A stretch of 64,000 bases of DNA. Source: Acidiferrimicrobium sp. IK (GTDB lineage Bacteria > Actinomycetota > Acidimicrobiia > Acidimicrobiales > Palsa-688). Positions 49,909 to 64,000 of this stretch are shown in pieces; the stretch's first letter is position 1, and each line of letters starts with the position of its first letter. The notes beneath the pieces are model-generated. The model did no database searches. It was given only the letters and a program-made list of their open reading frames with translations, and was not told the origin of the DNA. The stretch spans positions 645,201 through 709,200 of the forward strand of contig NZ_JAIMCB010000001.1 of assembly GCF_025499425.1 (NCBI RefSeq). The letters run 5' to 3'. A program made the translations under genes and the position numbers.

Positions 49909-50481
49909 TCAGCCCATCGTCTTCGCGCCGTCGATCGCCTCGCGGAGGATGTCTGCGTGGCCGGCGTGCTGGGCGGTCTCGGCCAGGATGTGCAGGAACG
50001 CCTGGCGGGCGGACCACACCGCGCCGGGCTCGAACCACGGCCGCTCCGGCAGCGGGTGAGACAGGTCCAGGGACGCCACCCGGTGCAAGACCGCGGCGGT
50101 GGCGGCCGACACCTCCTCGTAGCGTTCGATCAGCCCGGCGAGGGTCTCGCCCTCTTCCATCCTGAAGCTGGCCGCGTGCGCGGCGAACGTCTCCGGTCCG
50201 GGGTCGCCCATCGCGGCGGCGCCCTCCTCGACGAACGCGGCCCACAGCCGTTCGACGTGGGCGACGTGTTTCACCAGGCCGCCGAGGCACAGCTCGCTGA
50301 CGGTGGTGCGCCGGGCCGCGTCGCGGTCGCTGACGCCTTCCATGGTCTTGAGGAACAGCGCCCGGTGCATGCGAAGCGCCGCGGCCAGGTCGGCGCGCTC
50401 GGCCGCGTCCGCGCTGCGAGTGTCGGTCGCGTTCGCGGCGGTCGGGGTGGCGGTGGTCGGGTCGGTCATCTGATCGGTCAT
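49909..50481 (-). CDS. DinB-family protein (DUF664, mycothiol transferase-like)
   Basis: 190 aa. An N-terminal low-complexity leader (about 25 residues) precedes the four-helix DinB fold: SELCLGGLVKHVAHVERLWAAF carries the first metal His, and FLHILAETAQHAGHADILREAIDG the HxxxHxD pair. These proteins use mycothiol or bacillithiol as cofactor. It lies in the same direction as the TfoX-like gene, 24 bp upstream of it. Confidence 0.88.
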   Translation of the reverse strand: MTDQMTDPTTATPTAANATDTRSADAAERADLAAALRMHRALFLKTMEGVSDRDAARRTTVSELCLGGLVKHVAHVERLWAAFVEEGAAAMGDPGPETFAAHAASFRMEEGETLAGLIERYEEVSAATAAVLHRVASLDLSHPLPERPWFEPGAVWSARQAFLHILAETAQHAGHADILREAIDGAKTMG

Positions 50482-50611
50482 GGCGCCAGCCTGCGCCCCT
50501 TAACCGGCCATCTGCTGACCGGTTCCAACGAATCATTCGAACGGGTCGGTTCAACGGATCGGTAATGGAGGGGTCCTCCGCTAACGGTGGGGGTGCGGTA
50601 GGAGTGGTGAC

Positions 50612-51376
50612 ATGGCATCCACCCTTGAAGGAACAGTTGCGCTGGTCACCGGAGCCAGCTCGGGTATCGGCGAGGCGACCGCCGAGGCGCTCGCCGCGGA
50701 GGGCGCCGCGGTCGCGGTGGTGGCCCGCCGCCAGGACCGCCTGGACGACCTGGTCGCCAGGATCACCAAAGACGGAGGCCGGGCGCAGGCGATCGCCGCC
50801 GACGTCACCGACCGGGCCGCCGCGGAGGCGGCCGTCGCCGGGACCGTCGACGCGTTCGGTCGCCTCGACATAGTGATCAACAACGCCGGGGTCATGCTGC
50901 TCGGTCCCGCGGTCGGCGCCCCGATCGAGGAGTGGGAGCGGATGGTCAGCCTCAACCTCACCGGGCTGCTCTACGTCGCCCACGCGGCGGCCCCCCACCT
51001 CCTCGCCGCCGCCGACGACGAGCCCCGCCGGGTCGCTGATCTGGTCAACATCTCCTCGGTCGCCGGGCGCGTCGCCCGGGCCGGCAGCGCGGTGTACAAC
51101 GCCACCAAGCACGGCGTCGGGGCCTTCTCCGAGGGCCTGCGCCAGGAGCTCACCGGACGCCACGTCCGCGTCGGGCTGGTCGAGCCGGGCGCGGTGGAGA
51201 CCGAGCTGGCCAGCCACAACCGCCCGGAGGTCCTCGCGAACATCCAGAAGCGTTTCGGCGGCATCGAGCGGTTGCAGTCCGAAGACATCGCCCGGGCCGT
51301 GCTCTACATGGTCACCCAGCCCCGGCACAGCGCGGTCAACGAGATCCTGATCCGCCCCACCGAGCAGGAGGGCTGA
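50612..51376 (+). CDS. Short-chain dehydrogenase/reductase
   Basis: 254 aa. TGASSGIG (near 14), VARRQDRL (Arg after the second strand predicts NADP(H)), NNAGVMLLG, NISSVAGRVARAGSAVYNATKHGV (catalytic Ser, Tyr, Lys) and VEPGAVETELASHN. It resembles clavaldehyde-dehydrogenase/YdfG-type SDRs. RBS AGGAG precedes the ATG. Confidence 0.93.
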   Translation: MASTLEGTVALVTGASSGIGEATAEALAAEGAAVAVVARRQDRLDDLVARITKDGGRAQAIAADVTDRAAAEAAVAGTVDAFGRLDIVINNAGVMLLGPAVGAPIEEWERMVSLNLTGLLYVAHAAAPHLLAAADDEPRRVADLVNISSVAGRVARAGSAVYNATKHGVGAFSEGLRQELTGRHVRVGLVEPGAVETELASHNRPEVLANIQKRFGGIERLQSEDIARAVLYMVTQPRHSAVNEILIRPTEQEG

Positions 51377-51390
51377 CCCGGCGCGCGCCG

Positions 51391-51460
51391 CGCCGGCGGG
51401 TCAGCGCCGGCGGGTCAGCGCCGGCGGGTCAGCGCCGGCGGGTCAGCGCCGGCGGGCGAG
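51391..51460. repeat. 14-bp tandem repeat CGCCGGCGGGTCAG, five copies
   Basis: Four exact units (51391-51446) and a fifth changed at three positions (51447-51460). The array spans the convergent junction and runs into the 3' end of the P-type ATPase gene, whose stop is at 51443, so the last residues (LARRR) are encoded by the repeat. Confidence 0.9.
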
Positions 51461-53842
51461 CAGCGCCGCGCCCACCGAGATCAGCGTCGCCGCGGCGGCG
51501 CCGAGCGCCACGCTTTGGAGCACCACCACGCCGCCCGGCCACTGGTCGACGCTGAAGAACGTGTTGACCCCGGGGGTGACGAAGCTGGCCGCCAGCGCGG
51601 CGCTGACCGCGGCGATCACCGCCACCTTCCACGCCGCCAGCGGCCGGGCGGCGAGGACCAGCACCCAAAGCGACACGACGCTGGCGGCCATCACCGCCGC
51701 GCTGCGGGCCGGGGCGCCGGCGGTGCTCTCCGCCCGGGCCAGGGCGTAGGCGACCAGGATGGCCACCGCCGCCAGCGCGCCGGCCATCGCCGAGAACCGC
51801 ACCACCCGGCCCACGAACCCGGCCTCGAAGCGCTCCTCGCTCGGCGCCAGGGCCAGGAAGAAGCCGGGGATGCCGATCGCCAGCCCGCTGATCAGCGTCA
51901 GGTGGCGGGGCAGGAACGGGTAGGGCCACCCGGCGACCGCGACGACCAGCGACACGACGATCGAGTACACGTTTTTGACCAGGAACAGCGTCGCCACCCG
52001 CTCCACGTTGTGCAGCACCCGCCGGCCCTCAGACACCACCGAGGGGAGCATCGCGAACTGGTCGTCGAGCAGCACCACTTTGGCGACCCCCCGGGCCACC
52101 GCCGACCCCGACCCCATGGCGACGCCGAGATCGGCGTGCTTGAGCGCCAAGGTGTCGTTGACGCCGTCGCCGGTCATGGCGATCACGTGACCGCCGGAGC
52201 GCAGCGCGTCGACCATCTCCCGCTTCTGCTCGGGGGTCACCCGGCCGAACACCCGGTGGCCGGCGACCGCGGCGGCCAGCGCCGCCGGTTCGGCGGGCAG
52301 GCTCCGGGCGTCGAGGGCGGGGAGCGCCCCCTCGACGCCGACCGCGGCGGCGACCGCCCCCGCTGTCGCCGCCGCGTCCCCGGAGATGACCCGGACCTCG
52401 ACGCCCTGACGGGCGAAGTAGCCGACGGTCGCCGCCGCGTCGGGGCGGATCCGTTCCCGCAGCCACACCGCGGCGACCAGCACCAGCCCGGCGGGCAGGG
52501 CGTCACCGGCGAGCGGCGCGTCGGTGCGGGCCAGGACCAGCACCCGGTCCCCGGCCGCGGCCCTGGCGGCGACCGACGGGCCCAGGCCGGTGGGGTCGGC
52601 GGCGGCGACCATCTCGGGGGCGCCGAGCACCCAGGTGCCGTGCCCGGCGAACGCCGCCGCGCTCCACTTGCGCGCCGAGCTGAACGGCACGTCCCCCGCC
52701 GGCTGCCAGCCCGGCGCCGGGCCGACCCCGGCGCCGATCGCGGTCAGGGTGGCGTTGGCGCCCGGCAACGCCCCGAGCGCGCCGAGCGCCCGGCGGCACT
52801 CGCCGGCCAGGTCCCCGCCGCCGCCCGCCGGGTCGGGGCCGTAGCGGTCGCCGCCGGCCGCGTGGCAGGGGTCGGGGTCGGCGGCGTCCAGGCCGCCCCA
52901 CTCGAGCGCCCCCTCGGTCAGGGTGCCGGTCTTGTCGATGCAAAGGGCGTCGACCCGGGCCAGGGTCTCCACCGCCGGCAGCTGCTGCACCAGCACCCGC
53001 CGGCGCCCCAGGCGGAGCGCTGCGGTCAGGAACGCCAGGGTGGTGAGCAGCACCAACCCTTCGGGCAGCATCCCCACCAGGGCCGCGACGGTGGCGCGCA
53101 CCGCCCCCCGCCACGGCTGCACCTGCAGCTGGCGCAGCACCAGGATCGGCCCGATGACCAGCATGACCACCGAAAGCCACCGCAGGATCGAGGTGATGCC
53201 GTCCATCAGCTCCGACCCGCTGAGCGAGAACCGGCGGGCCTCCAGCGCCAGGCGCCCGGCGTAGGAGTCGGCGCCGACTCCGGTCACCACCACCCGCAGC
53301 GCGCCGCTCACTACCCACGTGCCCGACAGCAGCCGGTCGCCGGGCGCCTTGGCCACCGGGTCGGACTCGCCCGTCGCCAGCGACTCGTCGCACTCGCCGT
53401 GCCCCGACGCCACCGTCGCGTCGGCGACCACCTGGTCGCCGGCGGCCAGCTCCATGACCTCGCCGAGCACCACCCGCTCCTGGGGGATCTCCGTCACCCG
53501 CCCGTCGCGCACCACCCGCACCACCGGGGCGCTCACCACCCGCAGCGCGTCGAGGGCGGTGCGGGCTCGCAGCTCTTGCACCGTCCCGACCGCAGTGTTG
53601 ATCACCGCGATGGCCATGAACGTGGCGTCGGGTCCTGCGCCCGTCGCCAGCGACGCGGCCCCGAGGATCGAGAACAGCAGGTTCAGCCAGGTGAAGGTGT
53701 TGCGGGCCAGGATCCCCCACCCGGTCTGCTCCGCGCCGGGCCGGGACCGGTTGTCCTCGCCGGCGGCCTCCCGCGCCTCGACCTCCGCGGTGGTGAGCCC
53801 GCCCGGGGGCGCCGGCAGGGTCAGCGGCCCCGAGGGGATCAC
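51443..53842 (-). CDS. P-type cation-transporting ATPase (CtpE-like)
   Basis: About 799 aa from GTG 53842. The frame also opens at ATG 53884, but its first 14 residues (MRDEYPPIRLVPET) derive from a relic of the neighbouring DUF4389 gene's tail, so they are probably not original. Motifs: CDESLATGESDP (TGES actuator), GMLPEGLVLLTTLAFLTAALRLGRRRVLVQQLPAVETL (PEGL in M4), phosphorylation site DKTGTLTEG, the nucleotide domain, TGDGVND, and four C-terminal membrane segments. PEGL with these flanks is like mycobacterial CtpE, a calcium-uptake pump; the ion here is unproven. Confidence 0.9.
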   Translation of the reverse strand: MIPSGPLTLPAPPGGLTTAEVEAREAAGEDNRSRPGAEQTGWGILARNTFTWLNLLFSILGAASLATGAGPDATFMAIAVINTAVGTVQELRARTALDALRVVSAPVVRVVRDGRVTEIPQERVVLGEVMELAAGDQVVADATVASGHGECDESLATGESDPVAKAPGDRLLSGTWVVSGALRVVVTGVGADSYAGRLALEARRFSLSGSELMDGITSILRWLSVVMLVIGPILVLRQLQVQPWRGAVRATVAALVGMLPEGLVLLTTLAFLTAALRLGRRRVLVQQLPAVETLARVDALCIDKTGTLTEGALEWGGLDAADPDPCHAAGGDRYGPDPAGGGGDLAGECRRALGALGALPGANATLTAIGAGVGPAPGWQPAGDVPFSSARKWSAAAFAGHGTWVLGAPEMVAAADPTGLGPSVAARAAAGDRVLVLARTDAPLAGDALPAGLVLVAAVWLRERIRPDAAATVGYFARQGVEVRVISGDAAATAGAVAAAVGVEGALPALDARSLPAEPAALAAAVAGHRVFGRVTPEQKREMVDALRSGGHVIAMTGDGVNDTLALKHADLGVAMGSGSAVARGVAKVVLLDDQFAMLPSVVSEGRRVLHNVERVATLFLVKNVYSIVVSLVVAVAGWPYPFLPRHLTLISGLAIGIPGFFLALAPSEERFEAGFVGRVVRFSAMAGALAAVAILVAYALARAESTAGAPARSAAVMAASVVSLWVLVLAARPLAAWKVAVIAAVSAALAASFVTPGVNTFFSVDQWPGGVVVLQSVALGAAAATLISVGAALLARRR

Positions 53843-53865
53843 CGTTTCAGGTACCAGCCGGATCG

Positions 53866-53965
53866 GCGGGTACTCGTCTCGCATCAGCGCAACATACGCC
53901 AGGACCCAGGTGGGGGATCACCAGCACCACATCGGCCTCCCGCAACCGCCAGCGGCGTAAGGTCG
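53866..53965 (-). pseudogene. Relic of a second DUF4389 gene with internal deletion
   Basis: On the reverse strand, bases 53965-53911 resemble the 5' part of the DUF4389 gene (RRW and VLVIPH correspond to RRWLWVAKLVLVIPHVV). Bases 53910-53866 then match its 3' part (AYVALMRDEYPPIRL against AYVALMRDEYPPFRL). About 180 codons between them are missing. The 3' piece reads straight into the ATPase frame. Confidence 0.75.
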
Positions 53966-54003
53966 GCTCGGAATTCCGTGCCGATCGGCTCGGATTTTCG
54001 TGC
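53963..54003. repeat. Imperfect 19-bp direct repeat in the relic region
   Basis: TCGGCTCGGAATTCCGTGC (53963-53981) and TCGGCTCGGATTTTCGTGC (53985-54003) differ at three positions. Closely spaced repeats of this kind recall the multiple terminal repeats of some insertion sequences, but no transposase is near. Confidence 0.5.
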
Positions 54004-54085
54004 GGGTGGATAGGGCTGGGAGGCCGGCCCCCGGCGTGAACCCTTTCCGGTATTCCGGTCCTCTGCCGCCAGGCGATCTCGTCGG

Positions 54086-54312
54086 CATGACCACCGACAG
54101 CCACCCCCGGATCCAGGTGATGCCGTCCATCAACTCCGACCCGCTGAGCGATAACCGGCGGGCCTCCAGCGCCAGGCGGCTCGGCGTAGGAATCCGCGCC
54201 GACGCCGGCCACCACCACCCGCGGCGCGTCGGCCTCTCGCGCCTCGACCTCCGCGGTGGTGAGCCCGCCCGGGGGCGCCGGCAGGGTCAGCGGCCCCGAG
54301 GGGATCACCGGA
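54086..54312 (-). pseudogene. Relic of a second P-type ATPase gene (two 5' pieces)
   Basis: Bases 54312-54228 repeat, with about 90% identity by eye, the ATPase 5' region (VIPSGPLTLPAPPGGLTTAEVEAREA). Bases 54225-54086 repeat a later part of the same gene (around VVVTGVGADSYAGRLALEARRF to LMDGITSIL; compare 53160-53303) with substitutions and small indels. The interval of about 150 codons between them and everything downstream is lost. It follows the intact DUF4389 gene directly, as the live ATPase follows the DUF4389 relic. Confidence 0.8.
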
Positions 54313-55032
54313 TCAGATACCGGCTGGGCCGACGAGCGGGCCGCCCGCTGCCGGCGCCGGCGGGATGCCGGCCATGCCGTGGCCGGGGTCGTCGCCGCCG
54401 GGATCCAGCCGGAACGGCGGGTACTCGTCGCGCATGAGCGCAACATACGCGAGGACCCGGAAGCACCACCGGTTGAGGCCCATCAACAAGTCGAACAGCG
54501 GGGCCGGGTACTCGCCGCGCACCGCCCGGGTCACCGCCGCGATCACCGCCAGGAGGGCGATCAGCCCGCCGCCGCCGGCCAGGCGCCAGCTTCCCGGCCA
54601 GCCGAACCCCCAACCGCCGGCCAGCACGCCGACGATGATCAGGTGGGGGAGCGCCAGCAGCCACCACTTGACCAGCACCAGCCCCCGGGACAGGTGCTCG
54701 GGATAGTCGATCTCCAAGTCGGCGGGGAACGCCGGGTCGGGGTCCAGGCTGAACGGCGGGTAGCGGTCGGTTCCGAACGCGCCGGTGGTGTAGAAGAGCA
54801 CCCGCCACGTCCAGCGCATCACCCCGACGTTGAACTCGAAGATCTTCGGCGGGTACCGGCCGGTGAAGAGGATCGACACGCCGGCCACCACGGTCAGCAC
54901 CGTCACCACGATCCAAAGCGCCCACAGCACCACGACGTGGGGGATGACCAGCACCAGCTTGGCCACCCACAACCAGCGGCGGGCGGCCGGGTCGACGTGG
55001 CCGTCGAGGCGGACCGGGTACGAGGGCTGCAT
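54313..55032 (-). CDS. DUF4389-family membrane protein
   Basis: 239 aa from ATG 55032 with an ideal AAGGAGGT ribosome binding site. Pairs of membrane segments are each followed by a conserved RYPPxxF-type motif. VAKLVLVIPHVVVLWALWIVVTVLTVVAGVSILFTGRYPPKIFEF is the first pair, and VRGEYPAPLFDLLMGLNRWCFRVLAYVALMRDEYPPFRLDPG the last; GTDRYPPFSLDPDP lies between. This repeated (R/E)YP pattern is diagnostic of DUF4389. Function unknown; often near transporters in actinobacteria. It was probably the upstream partner of the P-type ATPase before the duplication. Confidence 0.85.
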   Translation of the reverse strand: MQPSYPVRLDGHVDPAARRWLWVAKLVLVIPHVVVLWALWIVVTVLTVVAGVSILFTGRYPPKIFEFNVGVMRWTWRVLFYTTGAFGTDRYPPFSLDPDPAFPADLEIDYPEHLSRGLVLVKWWLLALPHLIIVGVLAGGWGFGWPGSWRLAGGGGLIALLAVIAAVTRAVRGEYPAPLFDLLMGLNRWCFRVLAYVALMRDEYPPFRLDPGGDDPGHGMAGIPPAPAAGGPLVGPAGI

Positions 55033-55231
55033 GGCGCACCTCCTTGGGTGACTACCTCCCCTCATCGGACCATCCCGGGCCCGGCGAGGCGTAGAGGACA
55101 AGGTCACGACCGGCCCCGCCCACAGTCCCGTCCCGGCGTCCGCCGGGCCGCCGGGGTCGCCGCCGGGGCGATCCGGGCCGCTGTCCAGCACTTTTCCCCA
55201 CCCTGTCCCCACCTTTTCAACACCCAAACGC

Positions 55232-55260
55232 TTGACCCCGGCCCGTAAGTGCCTTACCCT
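55232..55260 (+). promoter_or_regulatory. rpoB promoter P1
   Basis: TTGACC (55232-55237), 17 bp, TACCCT (55255-55260): a good housekeeping-sigma promoter with the -10 form common in actinobacteria. The predicted start near 55267 gives a leader of about 158 nt before rpoB. Confidence 0.7.
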
Positions 55261-55293
55261 CAACGACAAATCCACGATGCCCGCAGAAGGCGG

Positions 55294-55322
55294 TTGTCTT
55301 CTCCTGCCCGATGGCCTACACT
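55294..55322 (+). promoter_or_regulatory. rpoB promoter P2
   Basis: TTGTCT (55294-55299), 17 bp, TACACT (55317-55322), 62 bp downstream of P1. Together they give rpoBC two independent promoters, replacing the read-through from rplJL that most bacteria use. Confidence 0.65.
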
Positions 55323-55424
55323 GGGCAGTTGCCGTGGTCTCCCTCCCTGCACTCCGAGCCGCTTCGTCGCGGCTCGGCTGCGTTCTCACGGCCAGCTCAC
55401 CCACCCTCCCCCAGGAGTAGGCCC

Positions 55425-59000
<3,576 letters not shown>

Positions 59001-59005
59001 GCCAC

Positions 59006-63048
<4,043 letters not shown>

Positions 63049-63061
<13 letters not shown>

Positions 63062-63098
63062 CGCTCGACCGATGTGGTTGAGCGCCGGTTAGTGCTCG
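63049..63098. repeat. 19-bp direct repeat duplicating the rpoC stop region
   Basis: GAGCGCCGGTTAGCGCTCG (63049-63067, containing the rpoC stop) recurs at 63080-63098 with one mismatch, 31 bp apart. It looks like a small local duplication. Confidence 0.8.
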
Positions 63099-63115
63099 GC
63101 TTGCATTGACGTTGT

Positions 63116-63149
63116 GACGGTGGCCGCCCCTCTGGGGGCGGCCACCGTC
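63116..63149 (+). terminator. Terminator of the rpoBC operon
   Basis: A perfect 15-bp GC-rich stem (GACGGTGGCCGCCCC, 63116-63130, with its complement 63135-63149) and a TCTG loop, 54 bp after the rpoC stop. No U-tract beyond GTT. rpsL, rpsG and fusA, which often follow rpoC, are not found before the window ends. Confidence 0.85.
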
Positions 63150-63328
63150 GTTCCGGAGGCTGATCTGAGGGCGACCGGTAAGGGTCGTGGCCCAGTCGGG
63201 GTAGCTGTGGCCCGGCGCTTGTTTCACTCGACCACAGTGCCAAGGCCGCCTGGGGAGCCGGCGTCGTTGCTGGACGAGGGAAGGCGACTTCAGCGGGACC
63301 CCTGGAGCGTCGACCCTACAAGTGGGCT

Positions 63329-63901
63329 ATGGCAACGGAACCGCACCTTTCGCCGGAACAGGTGGACACGATCCTGGCCGCGGCATCGACGGGCACTGCG
63401 TGGGCGTTCGAGGCTCTGTACCGGGCGTTCGTCCCGTCGGTGGTCGGATACCTCCGGGCGCAGGGCGCGTGGGACCCCGAAGATCTCTCCAGCGAGGTGT
63501 TCCTCGGAGTGTTCCAAGGGCTGCCCGCCTTCCACGGCGGCGAGAGCGACTTCCGATCCTTCCTGTTTTGCATCGCCCACCGACGGGTGGTCGACGACCG
63601 CCGCAGACGGGATCGCCGCGTCGTCCAGGTGTCCCAGGACCAAGCGTCGCCGGAGCCGGCCCCCGCCCGCGACACCGAGTCTCAAGCGATCGCCAATCTG
63701 GAGTCCGAGCGGGTCGCGCGACTGTGCGGGCGGCTATCGGCCGACCAGCGCGACGTGATCCTGCTGCGTCTCGTGGCCGACCTGACTCTCGAGCAGACCG
63801 CGCAGGCCCTCGGCAAGAGCACCGCAGCGATCAAGGCTCTGCAGCATCGAGGGCTGCAAGCGTTGAAGAACGTGCTAAGAGGCTCAGCGGATTGGTGTTG
63901 A
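63329..63901 (+). CDS. ECF-type RNA polymerase sigma factor
   Basis: 190 aa. Region 2 (about 22-95) reads WAFEALYRAFVPSVVGYLRAQGAWDPEDLSSEVFLGVFQGLPAFHGGESDFRSFLFCIAHRRVVDDRRRR. A linker follows. Region 4 (about 130-185) reads RLSADQRDVILLRLVADLTLEQTAQALGKSTAAIKALQHRGLQAL. No anti-sigma gene is visible within the window downstream on the plus strand. The start ATG 63329 has no strong ribosome binding site. Confidence 0.9.
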   Translation: MATEPHLSPEQVDTILAAASTGTAWAFEALYRAFVPSVVGYLRAQGAWDPEDLSSEVFLGVFQGLPAFHGGESDFRSFLFCIAHRRVVDDRRRRDRRVVQVSQDQASPEPAPARDTESQAIANLESERVARLCGRLSADQRDVILLRLVADLTLEQTAQALGKSTAAIKALQHRGLQALKNVLRGSADWC

Positions 63902-64000
63902 TGCCGGTGACCAGCGGTTTCGCCAGTCGATGAGTTTGGCGACGAGCAGGAATGTGACGGCCAGGGCGAACTGGGCGATGCGGTGGGCGGGCTTGCGGTC
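63884..64000 (-). CDS. C-terminal end of a reverse-strand gene, partial
   Basis: A reverse-strand frame entering from beyond the window end is open for 38 codons and stops at 63884. It reads DRKPAHRIAQFALAVTFLLVAKLIDWRN and ends WSPASTPIR. The hydrophobic stretch could be a membrane helix or a buried helix. It overlaps the sigma-factor 3' end by 18 bp. No family can be named from so short a piece. Confidence 0.35.
   Translation of the reverse strand, partial: DRKPAHRIAQFALAVTFLLVAKLIDWRNRWSPASTPIR

Noticed and set aside
53963..54003. Insertion sequence end
   Set aside because: The paired 19-bp repeats recall multi-repeat IS termini, but no transposase or partner end is present in the region.
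51515..54013. Very long plus-strand open frame (832 codons) across the P-type ATPase
   Set aside because: It is antisense to a gene with complete catalytic motifs; the translation is His/Gly/Gln/Arg-rich shadow sequence typical of high-GC DNA.

Overview
The window is very GC-rich chromosomal DNA of an actinomycete-type bacterium (Actinomycetota; an acidimicrobial lineage would fit, but no 16S gene is present to settle it). The evidence is an Lsr2 nucleoid protein, RpoB/RpoC of the actinobacterial form, two enzymes of the mycothiol-dependent DinB type, frequent GTG/TTG starts, ATGA/GTGA start-stop overlaps, and GC hairpin terminators without U-tracts.

Layout. 1-3772: a partial membrane protein with an RPAPPA repeat, then rplA, lsr2, an L10-type leader, rplJ and rplL, closed by a 15-bp-stem terminator. 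3965-6913: a CLC-type anion transporter and UDP-glucose dehydrogenase. 6961-7198: an IS630-type transposase relic. 7288-14840: metabolic genes (DinB-type enzyme, two-gene TetR/MFS efflux operon with tandem operators, SDR, crotonase, aldehyde dehydrogenase, DUF7064/7065-like protein). 15274-31556: a signalling district holding an RsbW-like ATPase/GAF protein, a GAF-GGDEF-EAL protein, two ABC-2 exporters, a histidine kinase/response regulator pair, and a kaiC-kaiB operon with a PAS/GAF/SpoIIE-phosphatase/ATPase gene. 31878-34754: an HTH gene with a protein of unknown function, and two divergent toxin-antitoxin modules. 35017-43802: GAF-GGDEF protein, secreted glucosaminidase, DksA/TraR zinc-finger protein, class B PBP, methyltransferase, hydrolase, acetyltransferase, UBP zinc-finger protein. 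43881-53842: MFS exporter, long 2OG-Fe(II) oxygenase, third toxin-antitoxin pair, small enzymes and a P-type ATPase. 53866-55032: a DUF4389 membrane protein and the relics of a collapsed tandem duplication. 55232-63149: rpoB-rpoC with two upstream promoters and a strong terminator, followed by an ECF sigma factor and the end of one more reverse-strand gene.

The most unusual large-scale fact is that rplJ-rplL and rpoB-rpoC, normally contiguous, are separated by about 51.7 kb of accessory genes, and that lsr2 sits between rplA and rplJ. The rpoBC genes have acquired or kept their own promoters. The most interesting system is the kaiC-kaiB-phosphatase operon: a KaiA-less KaiBC pair translationally coupled to each other and followed closely by a multi-sensor SpoIIE-type phosphatase that also carries an anti-sigma-type ATPase domain. 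A second anti-sigma-like ATPase lies 10 kb away. This suggests a clock or timer feeding a partner-switching stress response, but that link is inferred.
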